Source of the DNA: Tigriopus japonicus
Lineage: Eukaryota > Arthropoda > Copepoda > Harpacticoida > Harpacticidae
Reading direction: 5' to 3'
DNA length: 64,000 nucleotides
Assembly (NCBI GenBank): GCA_010645155.1
Contig: CM021323.1
Span: 3,579,922-3,643,921 of the forward strand
How positions within the stretch are numbered: the first letter of the stretch is position 1; the number at the start of each line of letters is the position of its first letter. This document shows, one piece after another, positions 11,701 through 24,713 of the stretch. Below the pieces are notes generated by a model. It worked only from the letters and a program-made list of their open reading frames with translations. It did no database searches and was not told the DNA's origin. Both the position numbers and the translations under genes were made by a program.

Positions 11701-14700
11701 TTACCGGCCTCTGTTTGAGAATTTTGTGCAAGATCTCCTAACCACGGTCAATGTTCCCGAGTGGCCGGCAGCTGAATTGCTTTTGTCACTCTTAGGCCGT
11801 GTCCTGCGTGAAAAGTTCAAAGATCGAAGTACGGAAATGGCTCTACGAATTTCTTCGTTGGAATATTTGGGCGTAGTGGCCGCCAGACTCAGGAGAGACG
11901 CTATTCAGTCCAAGATGAAAGTTGATTACATCGACTCGATCATTGAGATTATCAAGTCTGAAGATGCTCCGGAACCCAGTGCCAGTGACAGTCCACAGAA
12001 AAGCAAGAAGGGCAAAAACAAAAAGACCAAGGCGGACAAGCCCCAAGTTGAGAGCGAAGAAGTGGAGGACGAGAGAAGTAGCTTCCTCCAACGAGTCCTT
12101 TTGGATTACTTGGTCGTGAGCGGAGGCGAAGAAGATCAATCTGTGATGAATGCGCGGCATTTCTATATCTGCCAGTGGTATCGTGACATGAATGCCGTGG
12201 GACGGAAACCGAAACGGCGACCTCAAAAATCTCAAGCTTCCTCAAAAAAGAAGAAGGGAAGCGATTCCTCCGAAGAAGAAAGTGACCAATCCGAAGAGGA
12301 GGAAGAGGAGCAAATGAGCGACAGTAAAAAGAACGAACTCTTCCGTCTTCGAGAGGTCAAGAAAGATGCTATATTAAGCAAGATCCTTCCATTTGGCACG
12401 AGCAAAAGCAACAAAGCTCAAGTCCTGACCACCCACATTGACGCCGCCAGCGCTCATCTAATTGTCAAGTACCTCTCGTCCAAGAGACCCTTCTTCAATT
12501 CGTTCAACTATTACTTGAAAGACATTCTTCACGTGCTCACGGAACAGTCCACACAAATTCGGACAAAAGCACTCAAGTGTATGACCATGGTGGTGTCCGA
12601 AGATCCGGATGTGCTCCTCCGAAAGGACATGCAAAAAGGAGTGCAGTTCTCTTTTACAGACTCATCCACCATGGTGAGAGAGGCAGCCGTGGATTTAGTG
12701 GGCAAATTCATCCTGCACAAACAAGACCTAATCACTCAGTATTACACCATAATCACCGACCGCATTCTGGTAAGCATCCAAGCGTTCATCTCGTTCTTTT
12801 TGAACCACAGCGGCTAATAAATGTTTATTTAAATTCTAGGACACTGGAGTCAGTGTGCGGAAAAGGGTCATCAAAATATTGAAGGATATCTGCCTGGAAT
12901 TCCCTGGCTATGAGAAAATCCCGGAGATTTGTGTCAAGATCATTCGACGCATCAATGATGAGGAAGGCATTCGCAAACTTGTCATGGAAGTGTTCTCAAA
13001 CATGTGGTTTGTGCCACTACGAGAGCGCGGACGTTCCCAAGAAGACAACGAGCTCCTTGTCACGCGTGCTCAAAACATAACTGATGTGGTTGTAGCTTGT
13101 CGTGATACAGGACTCGAATGGTTCGAGCAGCTTCTCGAGACGGTAAGACAAATGACCAGTGTGGTTAAGTTCACTTTGCGACTAAGTTGATTGAATTGAT
13201 TGATTTTAGCTTTTCCAACCCCGCGAGGATAAGGACGACTCGACCAAGAAAGCAACAGAGCCTCCCCCTCAGTTGGTCATGGCGTGTCAGCAAATCGTGG
13301 ATTGTTTGGTGGAGAGTGTTTTACGAATTGAAGAGAGTAATCTTAGTTCCGGCGAAGGTCCTCGAGCCAAGTCCTTGGGCTCGTCGAATCGCATTGTGGC
13401 GTGCCTCACTACCTTGTACCTGTTTGCCAAGATTCGGCCGCAACTTTTGGTGGAGCACGTGCAGACACTCCAACCTTATTTGCAAGTTCAGTGTCAAACC
13501 CAGGGTGATTACCAGATCATTAGTAATGTGGCTCGAACATTGGAGCTTTCAGTGCCATTAATCAAGCATCCAAGTGAGATATTCCTGTCCCAATTGGAAG
13601 AGGACGCGGTCAAACTGATCCTCCAACACGACAAAAAAGTCGTGTCCGCCTGTCTTTCTTGTTTGGGCTCGATTGTGAACAATGTGACGAAGAACTTTGG
13701 TCTCATTCGAGACTGCTTTGTCAAGTATTTCAGTTTCATGACCAAATATCGCAAACATCACGAGATTAATCCCGATGATCCGAGATGTAAGGAACAGAGG
13801 ACGTTAGCTTGGTTCAGAAGAGCCATGTTTACCGTGTCTCAGTTGCTACGGCATTTCGACTTCACGGATGATGCCTTATACACTGGATTGGTTGTAAGTA
13901 TCATTACTTGTGGCAAACAATAATGGAATGAGATGTTCACGGTTTTATCAATTTACTTTCTTCTAATGCTAGTGTGGAAACGAGACTGTTGAAGATGTAT
14001 TTGAGACCATCTTTCACTTCATAACTCACGACTCGAAGGAGATCCAATCGGACACCCTTCATGCATTGGGATTGATTTGTGTGCGTCATTACAACTTCAT
14101 GCTGGAAACCAAACTGAAGCAGCTCTATATTGACATTCTTCAAGAGGATTTTTATTCCGAATATCAAAAAGTCAAGGTAAACTTTGGACATGAAAAATCA
14201 AACTAATCCTCTTGGATTCATTATAATGATTGCCTTTTTTTCGTCTTATTTCAAGGTGCTGAACAATCTTGAGCTTTATCTGGCCGAAGAAGAGGTCCGA
14301 ATGCGCAAGTTGGATGAAAATTGGAAGAACTACGGGGACAAAGAGAACCTCAAGGAAATGGGTGATGTGAACTCTGGCATGGCCTCAACTGTGATTCAAG
14401 TGTATCTGAATGCCGTGCTCAACTCGTTCGTTCATCCGAGTGTGTTGGTGCGACAAGCGGCCCTGAAAGTGATCTCTCTCATTCTGGCCCAGGGCCTCGT
14501 GCATCCCGTCCAGATTGTGCCCTATCTCATTTGCATGTCCACGGACAGTGAGCAAAAGATCTCTCATACTGCGGATCGAGAGATGCAAGAGATCAACAAG
14601 AAGTATCCAGGCTTTATTCACATGAAGTTGTTGCAAGGTATTCGGTTATCGCATCAGCTCCAAGAGATCGTTCAGGGTCGCCAAGCTGCGGTTCGTGGAC

Positions 14701-16493
14701 ACCGAGTGGTCAGAGAGGGAGAGTTGCCCACAGCTCTTAATGGGTTCCTGTATTCAATTCTCAAGAGTACCAAAGCTCAACGGCGAGGCGTTCTCACGAG
14801 TTTGCTCAAGCAGTTCGACGACTCTTCGGTAAGAAGCTCGATTTTAAGACAATGATTGAACCAATGGAAATGCTGTGATTTGCACTTGGTTATTATCCTT
14901 TTCAAATCATAACCGAAGTCGATTCTCGATTTCAGAAATCATCGCTCAGTTTAATGCTGTACCTGGCTGATAACCTCGCTTACATTCCGTACACCGTGTT
15001 GGACGAACCGTTGTTTGTGATCCACAATATCGACATCATGGTGTCCGTGTCGGGTTCAAATCTCTTACAAAGTTTCAAGGAGGCTCTTCAACCTCCACCC
15101 TCGGCCGAAGCTCGCCACAATCTCGAAACTGGAAAGACTGATTACATCTACGACGAGGATTTGGACGACGATTTTGAGTCCGTTCTCTCTCGCCTTCCCG
15201 AGGACTGCACGGTTCTACAACATGCGATTCGTGGGTCTCAGGGCTGTATGCTTCTACTTGTTCTGAAAGATCACCTCAAAGACTTCTACGGGTTGACCAC
15301 GGGGTAAGTAGAGATTTCTTGACGAGGTAGTGTTGATTCGTTTCAGCAATTTATGATTGAATGAATACCACTTCGTACTGTAGCAAAATCCAACAGTATT
15401 CTCCCAACGACACCTCCAAAGCCTTCGATCGCCAAGTCACAAGACGGGCCAATGTGCGCTTCAATCCAAAAGCCACGATCGAAATTCTGAGGCAAGGCTC
15501 TCAAGCAAGTGTCCCTGATATCGAAGGAAGGAAAGAGTTGGTTCGAAAATATTTGGAGGTGAGTCCTAATCTATTGTCAATTAATTACCTTTCATGGTTT
15601 TCGTGATTATAATCTGTTGTTGCCATGTTTTGTATTTCCAGTTCAAAGAGCTCATGACCAAGATCGATCCAGACGACGAGGACGATGAAGATGAAGACGG
15701 GAATCGCAATTCCGAGTCCTCGCCACAGAAGAAATCTACCTCCATTATGCCAGGTTACAATCCCTCCCCCGCCAAACAACATTCCCAAGTCAATAATCAC
15801 CAAAGCTCACAGAAGCATCATTACCCGGATCCATCTCAGGCCCATCCTTCCAATTATCCCGTTCCAACTCTGCAACAACAACAGCAGCTTCAACGTCAAC
15901 TCCAGCATCAACAAAGGCGTCACGAGCGTGCCGCTGCTTCCGCCAGTACAATGTTTCCACCCATGGCACCGCCTGGAGTGATGGGCGAGGAAATGGTCTT
16001 GGATCCGTCCACGGGCATGATGGTGCCTCAATCCCAAATGAGTGGCGATGCGGCTTATCCAGACGGTCAGTCGGGTGTGGATTACAAAGATTCTAGCACT
16101 CAGGTTTGTGTGTGATGCGGATTGCTTTCCGACACGGTTCATCTTGGCTTTGTTGAATGCTCCTTCGGTTAATTTGCTTAGCAGCATGTTTTTATTTTTT
16201 CACGGGTTTTCAACAGTATTGCATTTTCCAAGCATCGGCTTTTAAAAGGCGTTCTCTGTTTTGTCTTGCAGAAAGTGAAAGTCCCTCGCATCAAAATCAA
16301 TCTGGGCTCATCCGGAAATTCCCATCACAATCGTCATAAATCCTCATCCTCATCCTCGTCATCCCATCATCGAGATCGAAGTTCCATGGGCAGCAGTAAT
16401 CGGCCCAAGAAAAAAAAGAAGAAAACGAAGCGTATCTCTGACGAAGACGACGATTCTTCTCTCGAGGATTCAGATCCCGATTTCAAGGCCTAA
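8746..16493 (+). CDS. Nipped-B: Nipped-B / NIPBL cohesin-loading factor
   Basis: I read twelve exons: join(8746..8761, 9122..9232, 9297..9760, 9830..12769, 12840..13142, 13210..13893, 13973..14176, 14256..14828, 14936..15303, 15384..15558, 15642..16103, 16272..16493). Every junction is GT-AG and in phase, giving 2173 residues (Drosophila about 2080, human 2804). Residues 26-42 (M-P-S-V-P-I-T-T-L-S-G-I-A-S-L-T-D) match the invariant NIPBL N-terminus, which binds MAU2/Scc4. A charged, low-complexity linker follows, then HEAT-repeat blocks from about residue 440. The segment spanning exons 4-5 (R-I-L then D-T-G-V-S-V-R-K-R-V-I-K-I-L) and G-F-I-H-M-K in exon 8 are family signatures. The tail is acidic, Gln/His-rich and Lys/Ser-rich. 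The protein loads cohesin onto chromatin with MAU2. The first exon encodes only five full codons and a Gly-rich lead, so Met26 is an alternative start. Confidence 0.97.
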
Positions 16494-18245
16494 CTCAGTC
16501 TTTCGTCGGTCTCGTCAAAAGATACCCCACTTGACCAGGAGTCGCATTCAAGGGGCACAATTCAACACCACCCCTTTCACCCACACTACCCTTGATGGGC
16601 TCTTCTGGCTGGTCCACAAGTCAAAGTCAACATTTTCATTTGCCTCTGCGTGAGTTTGTTTCCTTATCAAGTCCTCACCTCATCCACGTTCACCATTGGA
16701 GTTGGTGACTTTGTTGCATAATTCGCCGGTTTCTAACAAAAACAGCATCATCATTATTAAAATGATTATTATTATTATGATGTAGTAGTTTTGCTCTGGC
16801 CAAAGATGACCGATTGCATTTTTGTAAATTTCATAGTATAATGGTAAAATTGTCCTGGTAAATCAATCCCCGACATCCCTTCCCTCCCCTCACTTGCCTT
16901 GACATCCCCGGTCATTCTTGTCTCCCGCTGTGTCTCGAAATTCATGGTGCCAGACCAGAAATTATTCTTGTGGAGGCAGCAATGGTGGACACCTTGTTTT
17001 GCCATTATTCTCATGATTATTCCAACTATTACGAATTTATAATAACAATATTACTAGTGGTAGTAGTCCAGCTCTCGAAAATATTACTACAATGTCCAAC
17101 GCAAGACATCAGAACTATGAAAACAAGCGCATAGAAATACACAAACCTATTTAAACCGATTCCATGATTTCGTTCCTTGTGACCAGTAACCTATTTTGAA
17201 TTTTGAGCGAGCAACATGCGACGACCGCAAAGACCACCATCCTCATGACCAAAAAGGCTACCTTGATGAATGAAGTAATTGAGCCATGTCGTGAGCTGGT
17301 GACCTTTCCCACTTGAACAACCTATTTGCCACTATACGTCAAGGATATACTGGTGGCCTTTCAGTCCAAGAATAAGTCGCCCAATCATGGTCCCTCGATT
17401 TTCATCGTATGCCTTTGGGAACTGAATCGGCCCCTAAGTTGATTGCCGTGTCTCAGGTGCATGAGCAACAACCAGTATTCGGTGGTGCACTCCCTTCAGA
17501 TGTAGGGTGTTCCCGGTACCTATCGTGACATTGGTTTGAAATGAAGGATATTTTGTGGCTTACCACGAAACCAAATTGCCACCATACCCCTTTTTCGGAG
17601 CCACCGAAAAACAAGAGAAAAACTCGCCCGACTTTCTTTCATGTGTCTTTAAAAAAGGACCAATGATTTTTAGCTTAATTAATAAATAATTTTACTTTAT
17701 TATCATAAATGTATGCTTTAGCTCTTTTTTGCTATTTTCAAGCCTGTCGCATAAAAAACAACTTTCCAGAAAAAACTGCGAATCAACGACAAGCAGAGAA
17801 AAAATCTGTATAATCTGTGCCCTTTCAAACCTTGAATTTAAAAAAAAAAAGTTTTTTGCGTCGCTTTTGGACTAGAATTGCACCCTTTTGTTACCAAAGT
17901 GACACAAATGCCAGTCCAAACGCGCAAAAAAAGTGTACAAAAAGGAATCATAAGCAAATTCCAAAAAAATCTCAAAAAAACTAAATCAACTAACCATTTC
18001 ACTCACAAAACCTTATATTAGATGCTTCCTTACGGATCTTCTGCTTGTTGTTTTCAGTTTTGAAGGGCACAGTTTTCAATCTAGATGTTGTTAACCATCC
18101 TACCTAAACTAAATCCGACTGTAAATTTACAAGATATATTTCACTTAGATTGTTCATAGTAAGGGTTTTCATTTTATTTCGCATAATGAAATAGGTAAGC
18201 TTGCTGGAAAGAAACCAAACCCACGGCCAAACCTGACCAAAGGGC
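16494..18245. other. Nipped-B 3' flank and intergenic sequence
   Basis: This holds the Nipped-B 3' UTR and then AT-rich unique sequence. An ATT-rich microsatellite lies near 16748-16783. AATAAA-like words occur near 17685-17692, but I cannot place the cleavage site. No coding region is supported. Confidence 0.4.
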
Positions 18246-18475
18246 AGGGGTTCTTGAACTTTTTTGAGCCAGGGGCACTTTAGCGGTTCTTGAGAAGCCC
18301 GAGGTCCCCCACGTGTGGGCCTATGTGTGATTTTTGTGGGCCCAGGAGCTATGGAGAAAGACCAAAATAGTGGGCCAAAAAGCCATCCATAGTACTGTGC
18401 TTGTGGACTCACACAGCTCTGTGGTCGTTCATTTGTGGGCCCTTGTACCTACAGAAGCTCATGCCCATGAGCTTC
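18246..18475. repeat. Possible solo hAT-like end and a 10 bp palindrome
   Basis: CAGGGGTTCTTGAACTTTTT at 18246 resembles the terminal repeats of hAT-type elements and is close to the end of the element at 37772. I find no matching opposite end and no 8 bp duplication, so it may be an old fragment. At 18454-18475, GAAGCTCATG and CATGAGCTTC form a perfect 10 bp inverted repeat around a two-base loop. Confidence 0.25.
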
Positions 18476-20789
18476 TTTACTTGTACCCATCAGCGTTGAT
18501 GGCAAAGAAGGAAAAATTAAAGGTGGCGAGAGCTAGGGGACCTTGGTCAAATCCAAAGGTACAGTAACGCATTGGTCCAATCGGGGACTACGCGAATCAT
18601 AGCCGTTCCTGGTCCAATAACTAGGCAGTGCTAGGACGCATGCTCAACACATCTTTGGAAACAATGACATCTGTGAAACAACTTGCTATGTTAGACATTC
18701 AGCCGTAAACAAACATGGACGAAATAGATACATATACAGCGAGCTGTCTTGATCATATCCTTCTAGGTAAGGAGAAGGTTGATGAATGTGATGGAGAACG
18801 AGGTCGTGCGAATCGAAACTGATTGGCATTTGATGAACTCGGTTGTTCAGCTTCAAGGACTACACGGCCGCAATCAATACTTATGCATTTTTTAGCTAAA
18901 CCAGCTTGGTTGGTCGGACGGACAGACCGTCGGTGATGACTGAGGCTAGTGGTTGTCGCCATCATCGTCGTTGGTCCAATTATAGTGGTTATAATAGCGT
19001 GATAGCTCTCAGAGTATCAACTTTCCCAGTCTTCTCCCGCTCACATGAGATCTATTTCAGTTCCGTAAAATTTTAATGATCCTTTTGCTGGTCTTCTCCT
19101 TCTCGCTCCGCCGACAAACTGGCCAAGTAAGACCAAAAATTGGAACACAAACACACTCACACAAACCATCCCACACATAAAACAGAAAAAGAGAGAGAAA
19201 GAGAGGTATTTATTGTCTTGGCTTGGTTGGTCTTGACTCTCGATGCAAGGTGGATTATTGGCGCTCTTCATCGATTTATTACAAATGTCGCCATGTATTT
19301 TTGTTGACAAGTTTCCAAACTGCCAATGAGTCACGAAGAAATTTACAACCAGCAACGTTGTGTACGAACAACAAAAATTCTATGAAGTGGATTGGTCTCA
19401 ATGGTTTGTCATCGAAGGTGGGACGACTTTGGATCGCAACTTCGCTTTTCTTTTTGATTCAAACTTTGTAATTACTTAGAGAGGAACAACAACAACAAGA
19501 AGAGGTCAAGAATCAATTGGAACTAGTAAAAACTGCATTCATGGTGTGTGTTAGTGGGCGAATTCTGGCATTTATTCCTCTTGGGATTGGTTCTCAAACT
19601 AATGACAGCTCGCCAAGTTTGTTTTCGATTCGAGATATTGTAACCTGCCCACCCCAATGAGTCGACGAGCGAAAATCAATGATAACTTTATTTGGGAAAA
19701 ACAATTTTATTTTCAGAGAAAGCCAAGATACAGGACAGATTGGAGTGCATATATAATACTCCTATATTTGATCGGTGCTGGACGCTCAGCGGAGAACCTA
19801 ATAAGCACTCGAGCATGCACGTACCGTTCATACACACGTACAAGTGGCATAAGCGTTAAACACACATACACACACACGAGTACATATTTTCCTGCGGACA
19901 ATGACCTCTACTGAACGGTCTCGAAGGAACATATTCAATTCGTACATGAAAAACACGATTCCCGTGCTATTCCAACTAAACAGAGCCTTAAAAAACAGCA
20001 CATTGTAATTGAAACTAACCCTTCCAGCTAAGCTAACATGCTACAATGTTGAACGGATAACGTGGATGGAGGAATGATTCGCGTCGTCATGATGAGATAA
20101 ACGCCGTTTACTATGGCACCAGGGAACCCACGAAATCAAATTTCATCTGTGAATTCTTCCAGTGCCAAGGGGGGCGGCGGGTGAATCAAGGCCCATGAAT
20201 GGCAGATTCTTCGGCTTGTTATTGGCTTCGAAACGTCGTCCTCATGATCCAAGCGGTTCCAAACAGAGAATATTTTCTGCAACGAAAAACAAATCCCTCT
20301 GATTATATTGGCCTCTGCGCCTTCTGAAGGCCAAATTCCAACTCGAGTACCGAGTAAATACACTCTAAGAGGCGATTAGCAACAATAGCCAACACCACTT
20401 TCCTTTGCCTTGTACCTTCTTTTCCCTGAGGTGACCATGGTCCCTCCGTCAGTGAACCGATTTTGGTCCTACCGACGTTGAAGGTGGAAGTAAAGGAAAA
20501 AAGTAATAGCTCTAGTACATTAGAAGAAGAACAACAACAACAACAACAAGAAGAGGCAAGGAAGCATTTCTACATAGTTTGCCAGCCAATTTCCGCGATT
20601 GCATGATTAGATCTCTTGTGAAAGGAGAAGAATTGGAACACAGCCGAGAGCCTTCACACGAACTCGACGTCTTTCCTTTGGCTTTTCGTGTTGTTCCTGT
20701 TTTCCGTCGTGCCTGTGTCGCCGTCGTCGCTGTCGTCGTCGTCGAGGACCATTATTCCCAAACCTTGCTCGTGCTAAGGTGGACCATTC

Positions 20790-20832
20790 GGTGGTGGTGG
20801 TGGTGGTGGTGGTGGTGATGATGATGGTGGTC
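20790..20832. repeat. (GGT)n microsatellite
   Basis: About nine uninterrupted GGT units are followed by GATGATGATGGTGGT. Short AACAACAAC runs sit upstream at 20529-20549, and a similar tract lies at 19486-19497. Confidence 0.95.
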
Positions 20833-23800
20833 TGGTTGGTCGGGACCACGTTCTGGGACTTGTCAAAACCGAGGCCCAACTTGAAAACGGACGGAGATCA
20901 CGTTCCCAGGCTTTGATTCCATGATTTTTGTCCGAGTACTTGTTCTGGAGCCAAGCAAGACCGGAGGTAAGGCGGCAGGTAACCAACTTATTGAGACCGA
21001 AGGTTTTCTGCGAATTTTCTCTCCCATCAAAGCTCCCTAGAACGGTCGGGTGGGTTGATTGCTCTTCTTGGTCATGATTTATGCCAGCATGTGGCTCCAA
21101 ACAAAGTGAGGCTCGATCCAGGAATCAAGAACCAGGAAGGGAGGGCACCGAGACCACGAGGACCACTGACGACGACCTCGGTCCTCCCTCGTTCTTTCCC
21201 TTCTGGGCTCGTTTCAAGTCGCATGATACGTAACTCGGAAACCTCGAGGCTGGGCCAGGTTCGTTCATGTTCCAAAAGGTAGCCTGGAATCACGCCCAAG
21301 TCGTTCAAATGTACGTATGTTGGTTCGTTCCCCAAGACTTTGGTTCCTCCATGGGCTAGAAAATACAATATGAAATTGTCATTCTTCTGTGAGCCTGGCA
21401 ATTAACATACTGTACATGCAGTTTTTGATACACTGCTCAAAAACTTCTAACCGGGTGCTAAATGTTCTTTTTGTATGATTTCACCACTAACCAACAGAAT
21501 TTGCTTGCCTAATACTGTGTATTTCTAATAGAACAAAATAAGATGTTACTTACAAGAGGATACGTTGCAAAATGAGCACGTTAGTTTTGCAAAAAATAGG
21601 GTAAAATATTCTTTACCCCCTTCAAAAGAAAGTATTGGCCACAACTTGATTTTGAATTGACGACAAAAAAATCTACAAAAAAACAAGTTCACGCTCAAGT
21701 AAACCCGGTTGTTGAAGAAAGAATAAAAAATAGAGAACTGTGGAAGTATTCATCAAAATGGCAGGCATAATATTAAGCCTTATATAGAGCATGACTGTCT
21801 TTTAGAAGTTATTTAGCGAAGGCAAAACATACAAAACCAGATGAAACAACATTTTTTGCAATCAAAGCCCACTAACGTTTTGAATGAAATGTTCATTTTT
21901 GAATCTAATTCATCGACCTTTCATTCTCAAAGTTCTGGGAAACTTTGTTAAGGAAATAAGATTCAAACATAAAGATTAGCGAGCTATATAAAGCCAAGAA
22001 ATTTTGAAGAAAGATGAAAGTTTGACACCTCGCCAAGTTTGGATTGTTTCAAAACTTTTCCTTTTTCAATGAAAAACTTGTTTTGTCTAACGAATAAATT
22101 ATTCAACCGACGCTAACATTATTTGGCAAAACTTTGCGATCGAAATTGTAATTTAATTCTTTTGGTCAGAGAAGAAAACAAAAGAAGTCCTTGGCTCTTG
22201 AGTAAGAAAATACATTCTTGCTGCCAATCTCTTCCGTTGTGATGGAAATAGACAGGTTCTAACTTATTTTAACTTCACATTGCTACTGGTAGTCCTAAAA
22301 CTTAATTAGAGACTAATAGTTTTATCGACCTCCATGGAATGTCGGGTTAGTCAAAGAAAAATAGATATTAACGATCAACATATCTATCACATTTTGAGGG
22401 AAAACCGGCATGGGACTACGGCTGCATATTTTCTGAGACAGAAAATAGCCTATTGGACAACCTTTGTCCTCCTTGTGTTTATGACCATAATACAGTAAAC
22501 ACGAAGGGAAAATGCGACCCTTTAGTTTGGGCGGGGTTGACTCGAAACCATGGGAGCTCCCCTGATTCCCCCTCTCTTTTACGTTCATGTTGTACATTAT
22601 GTTCGCTTTTCTAATACATTAGACCTAAAAAAATCTTCTTGGCCTTTGCAGAAGCTATGCAAGTTATTAAGGGTCGAGCGAGAAAAAAATTGTGAAAACA
22701 TGGAATGAATGGCAATGCTCAAGGGGAAATGGTTGTCTACTGGGAATTTGAGTTGCAGGAATGGATTCCATCTCAAAGTCATTGGTGTATATAACCATGA
22801 AGGTGTTCATTTTCCAGTGGTTGCTCTGAAACGGGACGAGTTGTCAAGCCATTGGCCAAGAAAGAATTTCAACATCACATCGATTACAATCAATCACGGG
22901 ATACGAGAGAAGACTAGATAACAAATAAACAAGCAAGCAACTAAGTGGCAAGAGCAAATCAACGAGGATGGTGGGTGCAAGTAATTGTGCTCGATGACGA
23001 ACGGAGTACACAGGCGTGAAAATCAACGGAAGAGCAATGGATCCAATGCCAGAATCATCCATGGATTTTGGCGGTGGTGGTGTGGGAGGACTAATCAGAA
23101 CCATGATCATCATCATCATGAACATCATCTCAAAGGCCAGTGACCAAATCGTGTTCTGGACTGACGAAGTGGGACAATCTCGCTCATTATGGAACAGAAA
23201 GACCACGGGCGTTGACAGACAACAGCAAAATGGGTCTTGAGCAAATCAAAGCCGCAAAACACTGAGATCGTCAACAATGAAAATAAATCCCGTGAATTCT
23301 TCCAGTGCCATTACGAGCAAACGCCAAAATAAGGCAACATAACATAACAAAGCAGGGCAAAAATGAGATGAACAAAAGCACAACATAAAAGCAAAACAGT
23401 GGGTGGATAAGTGAGAAACATAATTATCAGAACTGAAACAAATAACATAAAAAAGGCAAGAAGAGTGGGTCATGGGCTCAAATAAGGGAAAGAAACACAA
23501 CAAATATTAAGAGATCATTCTGAGCATTACTATTCCAATTCCATCACGAGTTTGACAACTGAGAGACCAACATTCTGGCCTCGATTGATTTGATGTTGAG
23601 AACACATCGCTTTAGTTATGATGTGGAATACAAGCTTGAATGTGGGAAAAAGAAGGAGAATGAGGTGGATTGGAAGGTTTTTTTTCAGCTAGCACGTCAT
23701 CTGGAAAACCAGACCTCCTGCTTTGGACCATTAAAAAAACTCGAGCAACGAATTTTTTCACCCAATGAGTCATCCCAGTTTGCCTCTTCCTTTAAATATC

Positions 23801-24662
23801 AAGCGCTAGTTTTTGTGAATAAATGATTTCAAATATCAAGTGCTTACCAGAGACAAATAAATGTGAGGGTCGCTTAATTGGCTCGATACTTTTGACCTAT
23901 CTGCCCCCATTTTGATTGCGATCCCGAGTTGCATCCTGAATCCATTTTCATTCATTTGAAATGGTGCTTACTCCATGAGCGTACCTCCTCCTGACGATTG
24001 GTACTTGATAACGAGCAAATGCTTGCCTGGTCTTGCACACTGACTGATTCTTGGTCTTCTTCGTTCGTCGTTGAAGTCGACGTGGTAGTCGTTGAGCTCA
24101 ACTCATCACGATGATCACAAGTCTCAGAGCACTCCAGAGCATTGCTCTTCCCTTCCTCCCTCCCCGAGTTCTTCCTCTCCTAAGTTCTCTCCCAATGGTT
24201 GAGTGAGTGTCTCCCTATCTCTCCCACACAGTCACTCAAAAACCACCGGATGTTCAGGGTAAATTAGTGTCTTCCATGTGGCAGTGGCGTTCATTGTCGG
24301 ATGATGAAGCTCTCTCACCTGTGTTTAGGTATTATCTGTTGTCTGTCGTTACCTTTGGAGCAAAAGGAGTCTGTCTTTTCGGCAAACCATCACCACCAAT
24401 ACCGACGACCACTGCACCACAATGAAGTTCAAGTGCTACTGTTCGTCGTTCATTTTGTTCATTGGCTGGAAGCGCTCTCAATCCCAGGCACAGTGGACAT
24501 CACCGGGGTACGACGGACGCACAATCCAACGATCGAGAACCCCAAGAACACCGGCAAACACTGACAGAAACACCGAACGAACTAAACGAACTACCACTAC
24601 TACTACAACCTCTGCCGTTGCGGAGAGACCTTACCGCTTCAAAGTCCCCTTCTCAACTGCTT

Positions 24663-24713
24663 CCCTGGCTGGCTGACTGATTGACTCACTGACTGACTGA
24701 CTGACTCGCTCCC
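24663..24713. repeat. (GACT)n-type tetranucleotide repeat
   Basis: CTGGCTGGCTGACTGATTGA is followed by CTCACTGACTGACTGACTGA. It is an imperfect tetranucleotide array. Confidence 0.85.

Noticed and set aside
24422..24676. Frame with a signal-peptide-like start (M-K-F-K-C-Y-C-S-S-F-I-L-F-I-G)
   Set aside because: The rest is a Thr-rich run over a simple-repeat tract with no family resemblance.
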